Below are positions 49,852 through 59,050 of a stretch of 64,000 nt of DNA, piece by piece (position 1 is the first letter of the stretch; each line of letters starts with the position of its first letter). Under the pieces are notes generated by a model. That model was not told the DNA's origin, ran no database searches, and worked only from the letters and a program-made list of their open reading frames with translations. Made by a program: the position numbers and the translations under genes. Origin of the DNA: Alistipes sp. (lineage in GTDB: Bacteria > Bacteroidota > Bacteroidia > Bacteroidales > Rikenellaceae); the NCBI RefSeq assembly GCF_020026455.1, contig NZ_JAHHQJ010000008.1, positions 1 to 64,000 of the forward strand, written 5' to 3'.

Positions 49852-51897
49852 TCAGTTCGCCGGAACGAATCCCCGCTTGTCGAGGTATGCCTTCAGGCGT
49901 ACGAGGTACTCCTCGTCGGGACCGTCGAAGAACGAGACGCCCGAAGCACCGTTGTCGTATGCCGCATCGAGCGCTTGTTCGAAGGCTTCGCCGCGGATGT
50001 CGGGGAACATCAGTCCGGCATAGATGGCTCCCCGTCCGTCGACCGCCTTGACACTTTCGGCGACCGAGCGGCCAATCCATTCGGGACCTTCGTAATAGAA
50101 CCCATTGTAAATCATCGGGAAATAGGCATCCAGCGGCCAGTTATCCCAATCCTGGCGAACCATCCGGCGAGCCATCGAGGGACCGGGGAAGACTGCCGCG
50201 GAGAGGTATTTGCCTTTGCCCCGCACTTCGGCGGCGATGGTCTTGACTACGCGCGTGATGGCATCGAACCGGAAGTTGATCCACGATTGATCCTCCATCG
50301 GATAGGTCGTTTCGAGCGGATCGCGGCCTGTCTGCTCCTTGAACTTCCTACAGCAGAGATCGCAATAGCAATAGTCGTATTCGGGCAGTTCGCGGGTCTG
50401 TTCAATGCCGTAATTCTTCCACAGGCTGACGGGCAGGATGACATCCGGAAAACGTACATAGTCCAGATGCATGCCGTCGACATAGGGCAAATTCGCACAG
50501 CGGAGATAGTCCTCGGCCAGATATTCGGCCACTTCGGGATGCGACGGGCAGAGGAAGCGGTAGTAGTCGACATAAGCAGGCTTGTCGTAGCTCGATTCGC
50601 CCTTGCGGTTGACGGCGAACCATTCGGGATGGGTCTCCATCACTTCGCGACGATTCATCGTCCACTTCCAGTAGTGGGCCTCCAGTCCCTCCTCCTTACA
50701 GAGCCGGAAGACCTGTTCGTCGTAGCCTTCGAAAAGCACGCCACTGATACCGGCCTCGTGGATCCGGGTGAAATGATTGCGGTACTGGTCGGCACTCCAA
50801 TCCTCTTTCAGGCGCATCCACATCCAGTTCTTCACCACACGAGGAGCCAGCGGCTCGATGCGGAAACAACCCTCCTGATCGAGCGTGTAACATGATTTGC
50901 TCTCCGGAACCGTCGCCGTGATGCGGAACGTCTTCGACGTCGCCTCCACTGCAAGCCGGCTGCCTTCGGGCAGAGCCGCCCGCTCGGCATCGGTAAGCAG
51001 GAAATCATCCACCGTACGGAGGAAATTGCCGGTCGCAGCCCGCCTGTCTAGCTGGGCGTAGAACATGGCCCACAGCAGTTTGTAGAGATCGGCGTCAAGC
51101 GTCATCGGTGCTGCGGCAATACGGCTTCCGACCGGGGCATCGACGAAGTGTACAAATCCCCAGCGATCGGGCATGTGCATGTCGACACGTCCCGTGGGGG
51201 ACCACACCCAATTCTCTTCGGGCTGCCCCGGGTGGGGCCACTGCACGCGCGAGAAATTGATGCGCCAAACCTTGTAGTTCTTCGGATTGTCGAAATTGCG
51301 GGTCAATGCCTCGAACGGGATGGCCATCTCCACAAACCAGCGGCGGTCCCGGTCTTTCGAACGGTTCAGCGTCCCGTCGTGATGAACGGCCAGCCGAAGC
51401 CCCTGGCAATTCCAGGGAATGAAGAAATTGCCGCCCGAGCGGTAAGGCTTGTCGAGCATCAGATCGAAAATGACACCGCGGGCGTTGTTCTCGATCTCGA
51501 AATAGTGCTGTCCGTCGCCGTCGGGATCGAGGAAAACCTCGAAATCGTTGTCGTGATAGATGATCGTGTCGCGCTGCGTGAGTTTGGCCACGATGTCGTC
51601 TTCTTCGAGTTCGGCGCCGATGTAGAGATGGGCATCGTCCCAAAGCATCTTCACGACGGTCCGCTTGGCCGGCGCGGGCCAGGCTTCGCCGCGGATGTCG
51701 ACGAAGGCTTCCGAACTGACGGCCCGCTGCCAGGAGATTTCATGCAGCCGTCCGTCGATGCGGATCGGCTCTTCCGTACGGAAGCAATTGTAACTGCGCG
51801 GTGCGGTGAGCACGTCGCCGTAACGTTCGAACAGCGGTTGGGCCGTCGTCGCGAGCGCGGCGACCGTCGCCAATAGCACAATGAGGAGTCTTTTCAT
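49852..51897 (-). CDS. Secreted CBM9-like plus GH10-like (GHL10-type) glycosidase candidate
   Basis: Of 681 aa with a signal peptide (residues 1-19, ending TTAQ). Residues about 40-260 form a CBM9-like domain (IDGRLHEISWQRAV; HLYIGAELEE; DNDFEVFLDPDGDG). The second half looks like a TIM barrel of the glycosyl-hydrolase-like 10 type (YVDGMHLDYVRFP with likely catalytic Asp/Glu; FPGPSMARRM; ISFFDG-like ending GVSFFDGPDEEYL). A CYCDLCC cluster near residue 530 may bind metal. Substrate unknown. It begins nine bases after the fucosidase stop, so the pair probably acts on the same fucosylated glycan. Confidence 0.7.
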   Translation of the reverse strand: MKRLLIVLLATVAALATTAQPLFERYGDVLTAPRSYNCFRTEEPIRIDGRLHEISWQRAVSSEAFVDIRGEAWPAPAKRTVVKMLWDDAHLYIGAELEEDDIVAKLTQRDTIIYHDNDFEVFLDPDGDGQHYFEIENNARGVIFDLMLDKPYRSGGNFFIPWNCQGLRLAVHHDGTLNRSKDRDRRWFVEMAIPFEALTRNFDNPKNYKVWRINFSRVQWPHPGQPEENWVWSPTGRVDMHMPDRWGFVHFVDAPVGSRIAAAPMTLDADLYKLLWAMFYAQLDRRAATGNFLRTVDDFLLTDAERAALPEGSRLAVEATSKTFRITATVPESKSCYTLDQEGCFRIEPLAPRVVKNWMWMRLKEDWSADQYRNHFTRIHEAGISGVLFEGYDEQVFRLCKEEGLEAHYWKWTMNRREVMETHPEWFAVNRKGESSYDKPAYVDYYRFLCPSHPEVAEYLAEDYLRCANLPYVDGMHLDYVRFPDVILPVSLWKNYGIEQTRELPEYDYCYCDLCCRKFKEQTGRDPLETTYPMEDQSWINFRFDAITRVVKTIAAEVRGKGKYLSAAVFPGPSMARRMVRQDWDNWPLDAYFPMIYNGFYYEGPEWIGRSVAESVKAVDGRGAIYAGLMFPDIRGEAFEQALDAAYDNGASGVSFFDGPDEEYLVRLKAYLDKRGFVPAN

Positions 51898-51906
51898 ATT
51901 CGGGTT

Positions 51907-53265
51907 TTATTCGTTAAAACTGATGATCTGGCCCGAGCCGCGGTAGAGCCGGACAGGTTCTTCGAGGTCAAGGGCCAGCACGGTGATCCGCTCGTCGAGC
52001 ACCTCGTCCGGAACATCGATGTAATAGACGCCGGGGACCTCGCTCCACGAGATGTCGTTATACCGTTTCCACGTCAGCTCGCGGTCGGTGCCCACGACGC
52101 GCACGCGTTTGACCGGGCTCTTGAGGCCTTTCACCTCGACCGATTCGTTGGGTCGGTAGGGAAGGTAGACATAAAGCGTCTTCCCGTCGAGGCTCAGCGA
52201 CGTATAACCCGCCACGTGGCCCGCAGGAATACCAGCCCGGGTGTCGTAGACGGCTTCGGCATGCTTGCCCGTCCAGCGGCCGAACTCTTTCAGGATGGCG
52301 ATCTGCTCATCGGGGATCGTTCCGTCGGCCCGCGGGCCAATGTCGAGCAGCAGATTGCCGCCCAGGCTGATGCAATCGACCAGCATGCGCAGCAGGGTCA
52401 TGGGGCTCTTGTAATAGATGTCGCGCGTGCGGAATCCCCACGAATTGTTCATCGTCATGCAGGTTTCCCACCACTTCGATTCGGGGCGCACCACCGGAAC
52501 GCCCAATTCGGGAGTGGCATAATCGCCATATCCCTGGATACGCGAGTTGAGGATTACATTCGGATTGCTTTCGCGCAGCATGGCGACGAGTTCCGGTGCA
52601 CGCCACTCTTCGGCCGAGTGTTCCCAGTCGCCGTCGAACCAGTAAAGGTCCGGTTTCCAGGTCTCGTTGAGCTCGCGCATCTGTGCGAAGTTGAAATCCA
52701 GGAAGTGTTGCCACCGCTCGGGCTCCTCGGCGATCCGGTAGCGGGCAGGGCCCTCGCGAAGCAGTACGGGATAGTCGTCACGCGGCCAGTCGATGAGCGA
52801 GTAGTAGAGTCCGAGCCGGAGCCCCTGCTTGCGGACCTCCTCGGCAAAGGGCGCGATCAGGTCGCGCCCGGCGGGCGACGACTTGACGGCGCTCACGTCG
52901 CCCGCTTTCGTGTCCCACAGGGCGAATCCGTCGTGGTGTTTGGTTGTGATGACGGTGTAGCGGGCTCCGCTCTCGCGGATCAGTTGCGCCCACAGCGCCG
53001 GATCGTATTTCTCGGCGGTGAAGGCGTGGCGCTGGTTCATGTAGTCTTCGAGCGAAATGGCTCCGTTGTGGAATGCCCAGCTTTCGGAGGTATCGCCCTT
53101 GGAGTAGATGCCCCAGTGAATGAAAATACCCAGTTTGGCACGTGAGAACCACTCCATGCGGGCGGTTTTCTGCTCGGGAGTCTCCGGCGGAAGGGCCCAT
53201 GCCTGGCAGCACGATGCAAGCGTCACGGAGAGCAGTGCGGAGAAGATAATCGGTTTTAAATTCAT
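51907..53265 (-). CDS. Alpha-L-fucosidase, family GH29, lipoprotein
   Basis: Of 452 aa. The N terminus SVTLASC provides a lipobox with Cys19. GH29 landmarks are present: FIHWGIYS, YTVITTKHHDGFALWD, and the nucleophile Asp211 in DLYWFDGDWEHS. The C-terminal ~100 residues look like the usual beta-sandwich. It hydrolyses terminal alpha-L-fucose from glycans such as mucin or plant polymers. A minus-strand -7 element TACCTTTG (53289-53296) lies 24 bases upstream, so it need not depend on the susC promoter. Confidence 0.93.
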   Translation of the reverse strand: MNLKPIIFSALLSVTLASCCQAWALPPETPEQKTARMEWFSRAKLGIFIHWGIYSKGDTSESWAFHNGAISLEDYMNQRHAFTAEKYDPALWAQLIRESGARYTVITTKHHDGFALWDTKAGDVSAVKSSPAGRDLIAPFAEEVRKQGLRLGLYYSLIDWPRDDYPVLLREGPARYRIAEEPERWQHFLDFNFAQMRELNETWKPDLYWFDGDWEHSAEEWRAPELVAMLRESNPNVILNSRIQGYGDYATPELGVPVVRPESKWWETCMTMNNSWGFRTRDIYYKSPMTLLRMLVDCISLGGNLLLDIGPRADGTIPDEQIAILKEFGRWTGKHAEAVYDTRAGIPAGHVAGYTSLSLDGKTLYVYLPYRPNESVEVKGLKSPVKRVRVVGTDRELTWKRYNDISWSEVPGVYYIDVPDEVLDERITVLALDLEEPVRLYRGSGQIISFNE

Positions 53266-53288
53266 GGATGGAATATTACGTCGGTATG

Positions 53289-53296
53289 CAAAGGTA
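53289..53296 (-). promoter_or_regulatory. -7 element of the fucosidase gene
   Basis: CAAAGGTA on the plus strand reads TACCTTTG on the minus strand, 24 bases before the fucosidase ATG. Confidence 0.6.
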
Positions 53297-53308
53297 CGAA
53301 GTTTTATG

Positions 53309-53343
53309 AAAAAAGCCTGCGAGTCCGCTGATTCGCAGGCTTT
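53309..53343 (-). terminator. Terminator of the susC-susD transcript
   Basis: AAAGCCTGCGA (53312-53322) pairs with TCGCAGGCTTT (53333-53343). On the minus strand it ends in a run of Ts, 23 bases past the susD stop. Confidence 0.88.
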
Positions 53344-53365
53344 GAAAAATGGGATCGCAGGTCAA

Positions 53366-55384
53366 CTATTTGTTGCCGCCGATGGCCCACCACAGCGGGG
53401 TAACGACAACATCCTCACCTCCGAGCAGCTCCAGCGCTTTGGCATAACCGGTCGGATCGGCATTCGCCAGGCTCGACGGGTATTTCATACGCTGCGAGAA
53501 ATAACCGGGCTTCTGTGCTCCCTGATAGGAGGTTTCAGGATTGAACTCAGGCATGGTATCAATCGTAGTCGACGAAGCCGGGATCTCGAAGAACGGCAGG
53601 CCGAGGCGACGGTGATCGGACCAACTTTCCAGCGGCAGCCACGGCATGTTGGCGATGTACTTCTGGGTGATGATCTTCGTAATCTTGTCGTTGAGCTTCT
53701 TGCCCGGATAGAGAATCTTCGAGGCATCGGGATACTTGTAGGTAATCTTATCTTTTTTGCCCGTATAACCGTTCACATATTCCATCTCGACATCGGTCGG
53801 CTCGGCCGTATGTGTAAACTTCACGGAAGTACCTACGCGGTTGTAGTTCTCACCCTCGATATAGGTTGCATAGTGTTTGCCCAAGCCGTTATACTCGAGA
53901 CTGGCCTTAATACCGGCGTTGTAAGCATCTTCGTCCGACATCTTGGTCGTCCAACCGCGGACAGCGGCCTCGGCTAACAGGAAGTAGGTCTCCCACGGAC
54001 CGAAGAATACACGATAGTTATCGCTGCTGCGATACTCGTCCGCCAGAAGGGGATGACATCCGTAGACGCCAAAACCGCCCTTCCCATTGTATACACCATT
54101 ATAGTTGGCCGTCTTGTCATTCCAATAGCCTACGATCGGACCGTTCCAGCAGTAAGTAGCATCGATCTCCGTACCGGCAAGCGGAGTCAACTCTCCTTCT
54201 ACCGCCGGGTCATACATGGATTCTTCCTGAGTGAATTTCGGATGATCCCAGTAGGGGAACGCCGTGTTATGGATGCGGTCCTTCCAGTCGCCCGGCAAAC
54301 AGAAGTAAACGATCATGCGCGGATCGAGTTTGCTGGGCAGACCGTCGAAGAAGAAGCCCTGCGTCGGGTTGTCGGTCGTTGCCAGAGAGTGCTTCTCGAA
54401 GCGCTTGCCCAAATAGGTAGAAGCATCCTTGATGTGGGAACGATAGCGCCCGGAATCGGGCTTCGTATAGATGTGGTCTGCGCTGGCCATTACTTCGAGA
54501 ATATCGGTACCGCCGAGGTTACAAGCCAGGTTGGCGATCGTCGCCGAATTGGACTGGTAGTTCCAGGTGCGGGTCATCACTCCCGAAAGGGCATCCCATC
54601 CCGGTCTCTCCTTTACGCGGAAAGTCTCGTCCACAGCGGTGATACCCTCACCGGCGGCTACGGCAGCCTCGAATTCGGCCTTAGCTTTGGCCGCATCGAC
54701 TATCGAAAGACGCATGGCCAGACGCATCCAGAGCGAAATACCGTACTTCTTCCACTTGGCAGCGTCGTATCCGTAAGCCGGATCACACTTCTTCTCCGAA
54801 TCGGTCGGAGTGATGGCCGTGTCGATGGCGGCAATCGCCTCGGCCAGTTCCTTATACATATAGTAGTAAACCTCCTTTACGCTGTTGAACTCGGGGTTGA
54901 CGCCCTGGAATCCGGCGACAGGCATCGGGCCGAAGCTGTCGGCAAATTCGCTCATCAGATAGGCACGCCAAATGCGGGCGAAAGCCGTCATGTTCTTCAG
55001 GAAGTTGACGTCGCGCTCACCCAGCGAACCCGCAGCAATCTGGGTATCGCTCAAGGTAATGGCATCGGTACAGAGTTTCAGAGCCGTGTACATGTGGTTG
55101 TAGGAGGCATTGTTGTAGCCATCGTTGTAAGATCCCATTTCACAGCCCGAACCATCGTACTGGCGGGCATGTGCCGCCCAGTTGATGACAAACAGGCGCT
55201 CTGCCGTATCGGGATTCTGCTGCGAGTAGATGATCGAATTGTTCAGCGCAAAGTAGGCCGGGGTCACCGTGGCGTCGGTCGCATGGGGATTCGTATTGAC
55301 CTCTTCGAAATCCGAGCAGGAGACCACCACGAGCGAGGCACCGCCGAACAACGCGAGTGCTGCATGTTTCAATATATTTTTCAT
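53366..55384 (-). CDS. susD: SusD/RagB-family glycan-binding lipoprotein
   Basis: Of 672 aa. The lipobox VVSC gives Cys23, followed by SDFEEVNTNP, the usual start of SusD-like proteins of the SusD/RagB superfamily. The N-terminal helical TPR-like repeats and the late block GRRLGLPFFEIP-like (HRRLGLPFFEI) fit. It works with the SusC transporter encoded 21 bases upstream, capturing oligosaccharide at the cell surface. The gene symbol denotes family, not starch use. Confidence 0.92.
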   Translation of the reverse strand: MKNILKHAALALFGGASLVVVSCSDFEEVNTNPHATDATVTPAYFALNNSIIYSQQNPDTAERLFVINWAAHARQYDGSGCEMGSYNDGYNNASYNHMYTALKLCTDAITLSDTQIAAGSLGERDVNFLKNMTAFARIWRAYLMSEFADSFGPMPVAGFQGVNPEFNSVKEVYYYMYKELAEAIAAIDTAITPTDSEKKCDPAYGYDAAKWKKYGISLWMRLAMRLSIVDAAKAKAEFEAAVAAGEGITAVDETFRVKERPGWDALSGVMTRTWNYQSNSATIANLACNLGGTDILEVMASADHIYTKPDSGRYRSHIKDASTYLGKRFEKHSLATTDNPTQGFFFDGLPSKLDPRMIVYFCLPGDWKDRIHNTAFPYWDHPKFTQEESMYDPAVEGELTPLAGTEIDATYCWNGPIVGYWNDKTANYNGVYNGKGGFGVYGCHPLLADEYRSSDNYRVFFGPWETYFLLAEAAVRGWTTKMSDEDAYNAGIKASLEYNGLGKHYATYIEGENYNRVGTSVKFTHTAEPTDVEMEYVNGYTGKKDKITYKYPDASKILYPGKKLNDKITKIITQKYIANMPWLPLESWSDHRRLGLPFFEIPASSTTIDTMPEFNPETSYQGAQKPGYFSQRMKYPSSLANADPTGYAKALELLGGEDVVVTPLWWAIGGNK

Positions 55385-55405
55385 GTCAAGTCTTTTTTCG
55401 TGTGT

Positions 55406-58400
55406 TTAGAAACCGAGCGAGATGTTGAATACATAGCTACGCGAGGTAGGAAGTGCTCCGTACTCGAAACCGGTTGCATTGGTCGAAGTCGCAAAGATGG
55501 ATTCGGGGTCGACACCATCCATGGCACTGTAAATCATGCAGACGTTCGTTACCGAGAAGCCCACCTTGATCGACTGGAAAATCTTCGTACGGGCCAGCAG
55601 CCGCTTGGGCAGCGAGTAAGCGATGGCGATGTTACGCAGACGGACGTTGGTGGCGTCGTAGAGGTTGGCCTCGGAGATACCCAGGTTGCCGCTGCGGCTC
55701 GTGATGGCCGACCAGTAATCCTGCACGGTGATCTCCTTGGTATTCTCCACCAAATTGCCATTGTCGTTGACGACACCCTTCAGAACGAAATTTTCGCGCT
55801 TGCCGTCCTTCACGGTCTTGGCAGCCGTACCGGAGAGCTGCATCATCTGCTGCGTACCCGAGAAGATCTTACCGCCGATGCGGGCATCCACCTGGAACGA
55901 GAACGACAGGTCTTTCCACTGGAACTGGTTGGTCCAGCCCAGGGTCACTTTCGTCTGCTGCGAACCGAGGCGATACTTGGAAGAGGTACCCTGCGGCAGA
56001 CCCGAAGCGTCGAGCAGAAGCTGTCCGTAGTAGGGGCTCTCCTTGTCTTCCACGCGCTGGTACTTCGTACCGTAGATTTCACCGTAGTCGCCACCGACCT
56101 CGGCAAATACCTGGAGGTTGTCGTAACCGCCCAACTGGTACTGCGAAACGCCGTCGGCCAGTTCGATGATCGTGTTCTTGTTATGGGCGATGTTAAAATT
56201 CGTCGACCAACTGAAATTCCGGGTCTGAACGGGACGGGCGTTGATCATCGCCTCGATACCCTCGTTCTGGATATTACCGGCGTTGACTTTCTTCGAATTG
56301 TAGCCCGAAAGCGAGTTCATCGGCAGGTTGATCAGCTGGTTCGTCGCGTTGGACTTGTAGTAAGCCACGTCGAGGCCCAAGCGGTTGTCGAAGAACTTCA
56401 CTTCGAGACCGGCCTCCCACGATTTGATCAACTCGTTCTTCACATCGGCATTGAAGAGCGTGTCGCCCGACGAAGCGGTCGGATTGCCGTTGGGGTCGGT
56501 ACCTACGCTGTACGTATTGTAGAGTTGATAGGGATCCATGTCGTTACCCACCTGAGCATACGATGCACGGACCTTGGCATAGGTGAACCAGTCGGGCATC
56601 TTCCCGTATTTGTTGACCATGTCGCTGATCACCCACGAGAGCGAAACCGACGGATAGAAGAACGAACGGTTGGCCTTCGAGAGGGTCGATGTCCAGTCGT
56701 TACGGAACGTAGCATCGAAGAAGACGAAACCGCCGTAGTTGATCTGGGCCGTACCGTAGAGCGAATTCATCTTGCGGTGCGAGAAGGATTCGTTGACCGA
56801 AGGTTTCGAAATACCGTTGTTCAGGTCGAACAGGTCGGGGATGTTGAGCGGGTTGATGCTCGACGAGATGCCGCGGCTCTTGCGCTCCATCATGTTGCCA
56901 CCGAAGGTCAGGGCACCACCCCACTCGCCGAAGATGTTGTCTTTCTTGGCCGAGAAAAGGAACGAATAGTTGTTCTCGTAGAAACGGCTTTCGCCCAGCG
57001 AATAGGAACCGCGGCCCGAAGCGAGGTTGGCATTACCTCCGTAGGTCTTCGACTCGGTCTCGGTGAAATACATGTCGGTACCGGCACGGAGCTCGAGATC
57101 AAGCCAGTCGGTGAAGCGGTACTTGAGCGAGGCATTCATCAGGAAACGGTCGCGAGTATCCTCGTTCTGGTTGTAGCGGGCCAGCCAGTAGGGGTTGTTG
57201 CCGCCTTCGCTGTACCAGAACATGTTACCGTCTGCATCCACGGCATCTTCGAATTCGCGGATGTCAACCGAAATCGGCATCGTGTACATGCCCATCGAGA
57301 CATTGGTGCCGTTACTGCCCGAAATCGGGCGGTTGTTGGCACGGGCACGGATGTACTGCACCTTGGCATCGAAGCTCCAACGGTCGTTCTTGCCGAAAAT
57401 CGTCGTACCGCGCAGCATGAGGTTGGTGCGGCGCAATTCGGCACCGGGGGTCATGCTGTCGTCGTTCAGACGGGTCAACGACGAGTAGATCGACGTCTTG
57501 CCGTACTGCTGCGAGAAGGTGATGTTCCCCTGGAGGTTCACACCCGTATCGAGGTAGTTCTCCAGGTTGTCGTAGTAGTGCATGCGGCCCGTTTCGCCGT
57601 CCCAGCGCTCATACTCCTGGCCTTCGATGCGGGGCCCCCAGCTCGAACCCGACTCCTTGTTATAAATACCGTTGCTGCCCTGACCGAAGATGGTCTGGTG
57701 GTCGGGACGCATGAAGCGGGTGGTCATCGTGGCGGTTCCCGAAACGGTGATACCCAGACCGGGTGTTTCACGGCCTTTCTTGGTGGTGATGAGGATGACA
57801 CCGTTACCTGCCCGCGAACCGTAAAGAGCGGCAGCCGAAGCTCCTTTCAGCACGGACATCGATTCAACGTCTTCGGGGTTGATATCCTGCAGACCGTTAC
57901 CCATGTCGGCCGAAGGATTCCAGAAGTCGTTGTTGGCGGCTCCGGTGAAGTTATCCATCGGAATACCGTCGACTACGATAAGGGGTTGGTTCAGACCGGT
58001 AAGCGAGTTGTTACCGCGAAGTTGGATTTTTGACGAACCGCCGGGGCCGTTGCTCGAACGGATGATTTCCACACCGGCGATTTTACCGGTCAGGGCGTTG
58101 GCGATATTGATTTCGCGCGCCTCGACCAGCGATTCTCCCTTGACTTCCTGGATGGCGTAGCCCAGTGTTTTCTTTTCACGGCTGATACCGAGTGCGGTGA
58201 CTACGACCTCTCCAATCGATTGAGAATCTTCAGCTAAAGTGATTTTGAGCGAGGGGGGGGGATTTTTGCCGATCTGTATGGTTTGGGGAATGTAGCCGAT
58301 AAACGACACTTCAAGGTCGCTGTTCGGGCTTACGGAGATGGTGAAGGTGCCGTTAACGTCGGTGGATACACCGTTGGCCGTTCCGGGAACGATGACCGAA

Positions 58401-58543
58401 GCGCCCGGAAGCGGTGCTCCCTGAGCGTCCAATACCGTACCCTTAACTTGCAGCGTTTGGGCGGAAACCGAAGTTGCGACGAACAAAGCCGCAGTCATCA
58501 GTAAATAACGGCAAAAAGCAAACGCTTGTCGATTGTGTTTCAT
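55406..58543 (-). CDS. susC: SusC/RagA-family TonB-dependent outer-membrane transporter
   Basis: Of 1045 aa with signal peptide (residues 1-29). A carboxypeptidase-D-like domain spans about 32-115 (VKGTVLDAQGAPLPGASVIV). The plug has LRGNNSLTGLNQPLIVVDG and ASAAALYGSRAGNGVILITTKKG, followed by the beta barrel ending in Phe. Codons 95-97 are an uninterrupted run of nine Cs (58253-58261) encoding PPP at a point where relatives vary, so it could be a slipped-strand switch. No anti-sigma/ECF or hybrid two-component regulator is adjacent. Confidence 0.96.
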   Translation of the reverse strand: MKHNRQAFAFCRYLLMTAALFVATSVSAQTLQVKGTVLDAQGAPLPGASVIVPGTANGVSTDVNGTFTISVSPNSDLEVSFIGYIPQTIQIGKNPPPSLKITLAEDSQSIGEVVVTALGISREKKTLGYAIQEVKGESLVEAREINIANALTGKIAGVEIIRSSNGPGGSSKIQLRGNNSLTGLNQPLIVVDGIPMDNFTGAANNDFWNPSADMGNGLQDINPEDVESMSVLKGASAAALYGSRAGNGVILITTKKGRETPGLGITVSGTATMTTRFMRPDHQTIFGQGSNGIYNKESGSSWGPRIEGQEYERWDGETGRMHYYDNLENYLDTGVNLQGNITFSQQYGKTSIYSSLTRLNDDSMTPGAELRRTNLMLRGTTIFGKNDRWSFDAKVQYIRARANNRPISGSNGTNVSMGMYTMPISVDIREFEDAVDADGNMFWYSEGGNNPYWLARYNQNEDTRDRFLMNASLKYRFTDWLDLELRAGTDMYFTETESKTYGGNANLASGRGSYSLGESRFYENNYSFLFSAKKDNIFGEWGGALTFGGNMMERKSRGISSSINPLNIPDLFDLNNGISKPSVNESFSHRKMNSLYGTAQINYGGFVFFDATFRNDWTSTLSKANRSFFYPSVSLSWVISDMVNKYGKMPDWFTYAKVRASYAQVGNDMDPYQLYNTYSVGTDPNGNPTASSGDTLFNADVKNELIKSWEAGLEVKFFDNRLGLDVAYYKSNATNQLINLPMNSLSGYNSKKVNAGNIQNEGIEAMINARPVQTRNFSWSTNFNIAHNKNTIIELADGVSQYQLGGYDNLQVFAEVGGDYGEIYGTKYQRVEDKESPYYGQLLLDASGLPQGTSSKYRLGSQQTKVTLGWTNQFQWKDLSFSFQVDARIGGKIFSGTQQMMQLSGTAAKTVKDGKRENFVLKGVVNDNGNLVENTKEITVQDYWSAITSRSGNLGISEANLYDATNVRLRNIAIAYSLPKRLLARTKIFQSIKVGFSVTNVCMIYSAMDGVDPESIFATSTNATGFEYGALPTSRSYVFNISLGF

Positions 58544-58996
58544 TCTGTTAATGGTTCGTTAAAATTAGTAGATAATTAAGGTGTGTAGGTTGTTCCGATT
58601 TTTTATTTACATAGGCGGTATCTTTTAAGTTTAAACGTCATTTTCAGGTCGCCGAAATTAGGTTTTCGGTGGTTGCACGTCGTTATTTTTTAAAATCAAA
58701 TTAAAATTATAAAAAAATAATTAAAACAACAAAAAAAATCAGCCGGATAAAAAAAATGTCACACAAATTTCACACAAACGATCGGATGGCAGATTTGCAG
58801 CGGCCCTCCTCCGGCCTTCCGGCAAAGGCCCTGACCGAGGCGCGGGAGCGGGAGCGGGTCAGAATTGCAAACGCGGCCACGGGTCGTGAACCTGCAACCA
58901 GACGTGCTGCAAAACCGTCCATATACTTTATTGGGTGTAAAGTTGCATCCAGTTACAAAAAAAAATATATCTTTGCAGATGAGTAACTCGTCGTAA
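58544..58996. promoter_or_regulatory. AT-rich intergenic region between susC and the transglutaminase-like gene
   Basis: About 450 bases. The left half is very AT-rich and must hold the susC promoter; no perfect TAnnTTTG was found for it. TATCTTTG at 58968-58975 serves the rightward gene. A 76-codon open frame at 58756-58986 has no recognisable features. Confidence 0.45.
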
Positions 58997-59050
58997 ATGG
59001 ATTTTCGGAAAACGGAGCACGTCGTTTTTAATTCCAAATGCGATTCGGTT

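Noticed and set aside
58756..58986. 76-codon open frame upstream of the transglutaminase-like gene
   Set aside because: It overlaps the likely promoter at 58968-58975 and has no recognisable protein features.
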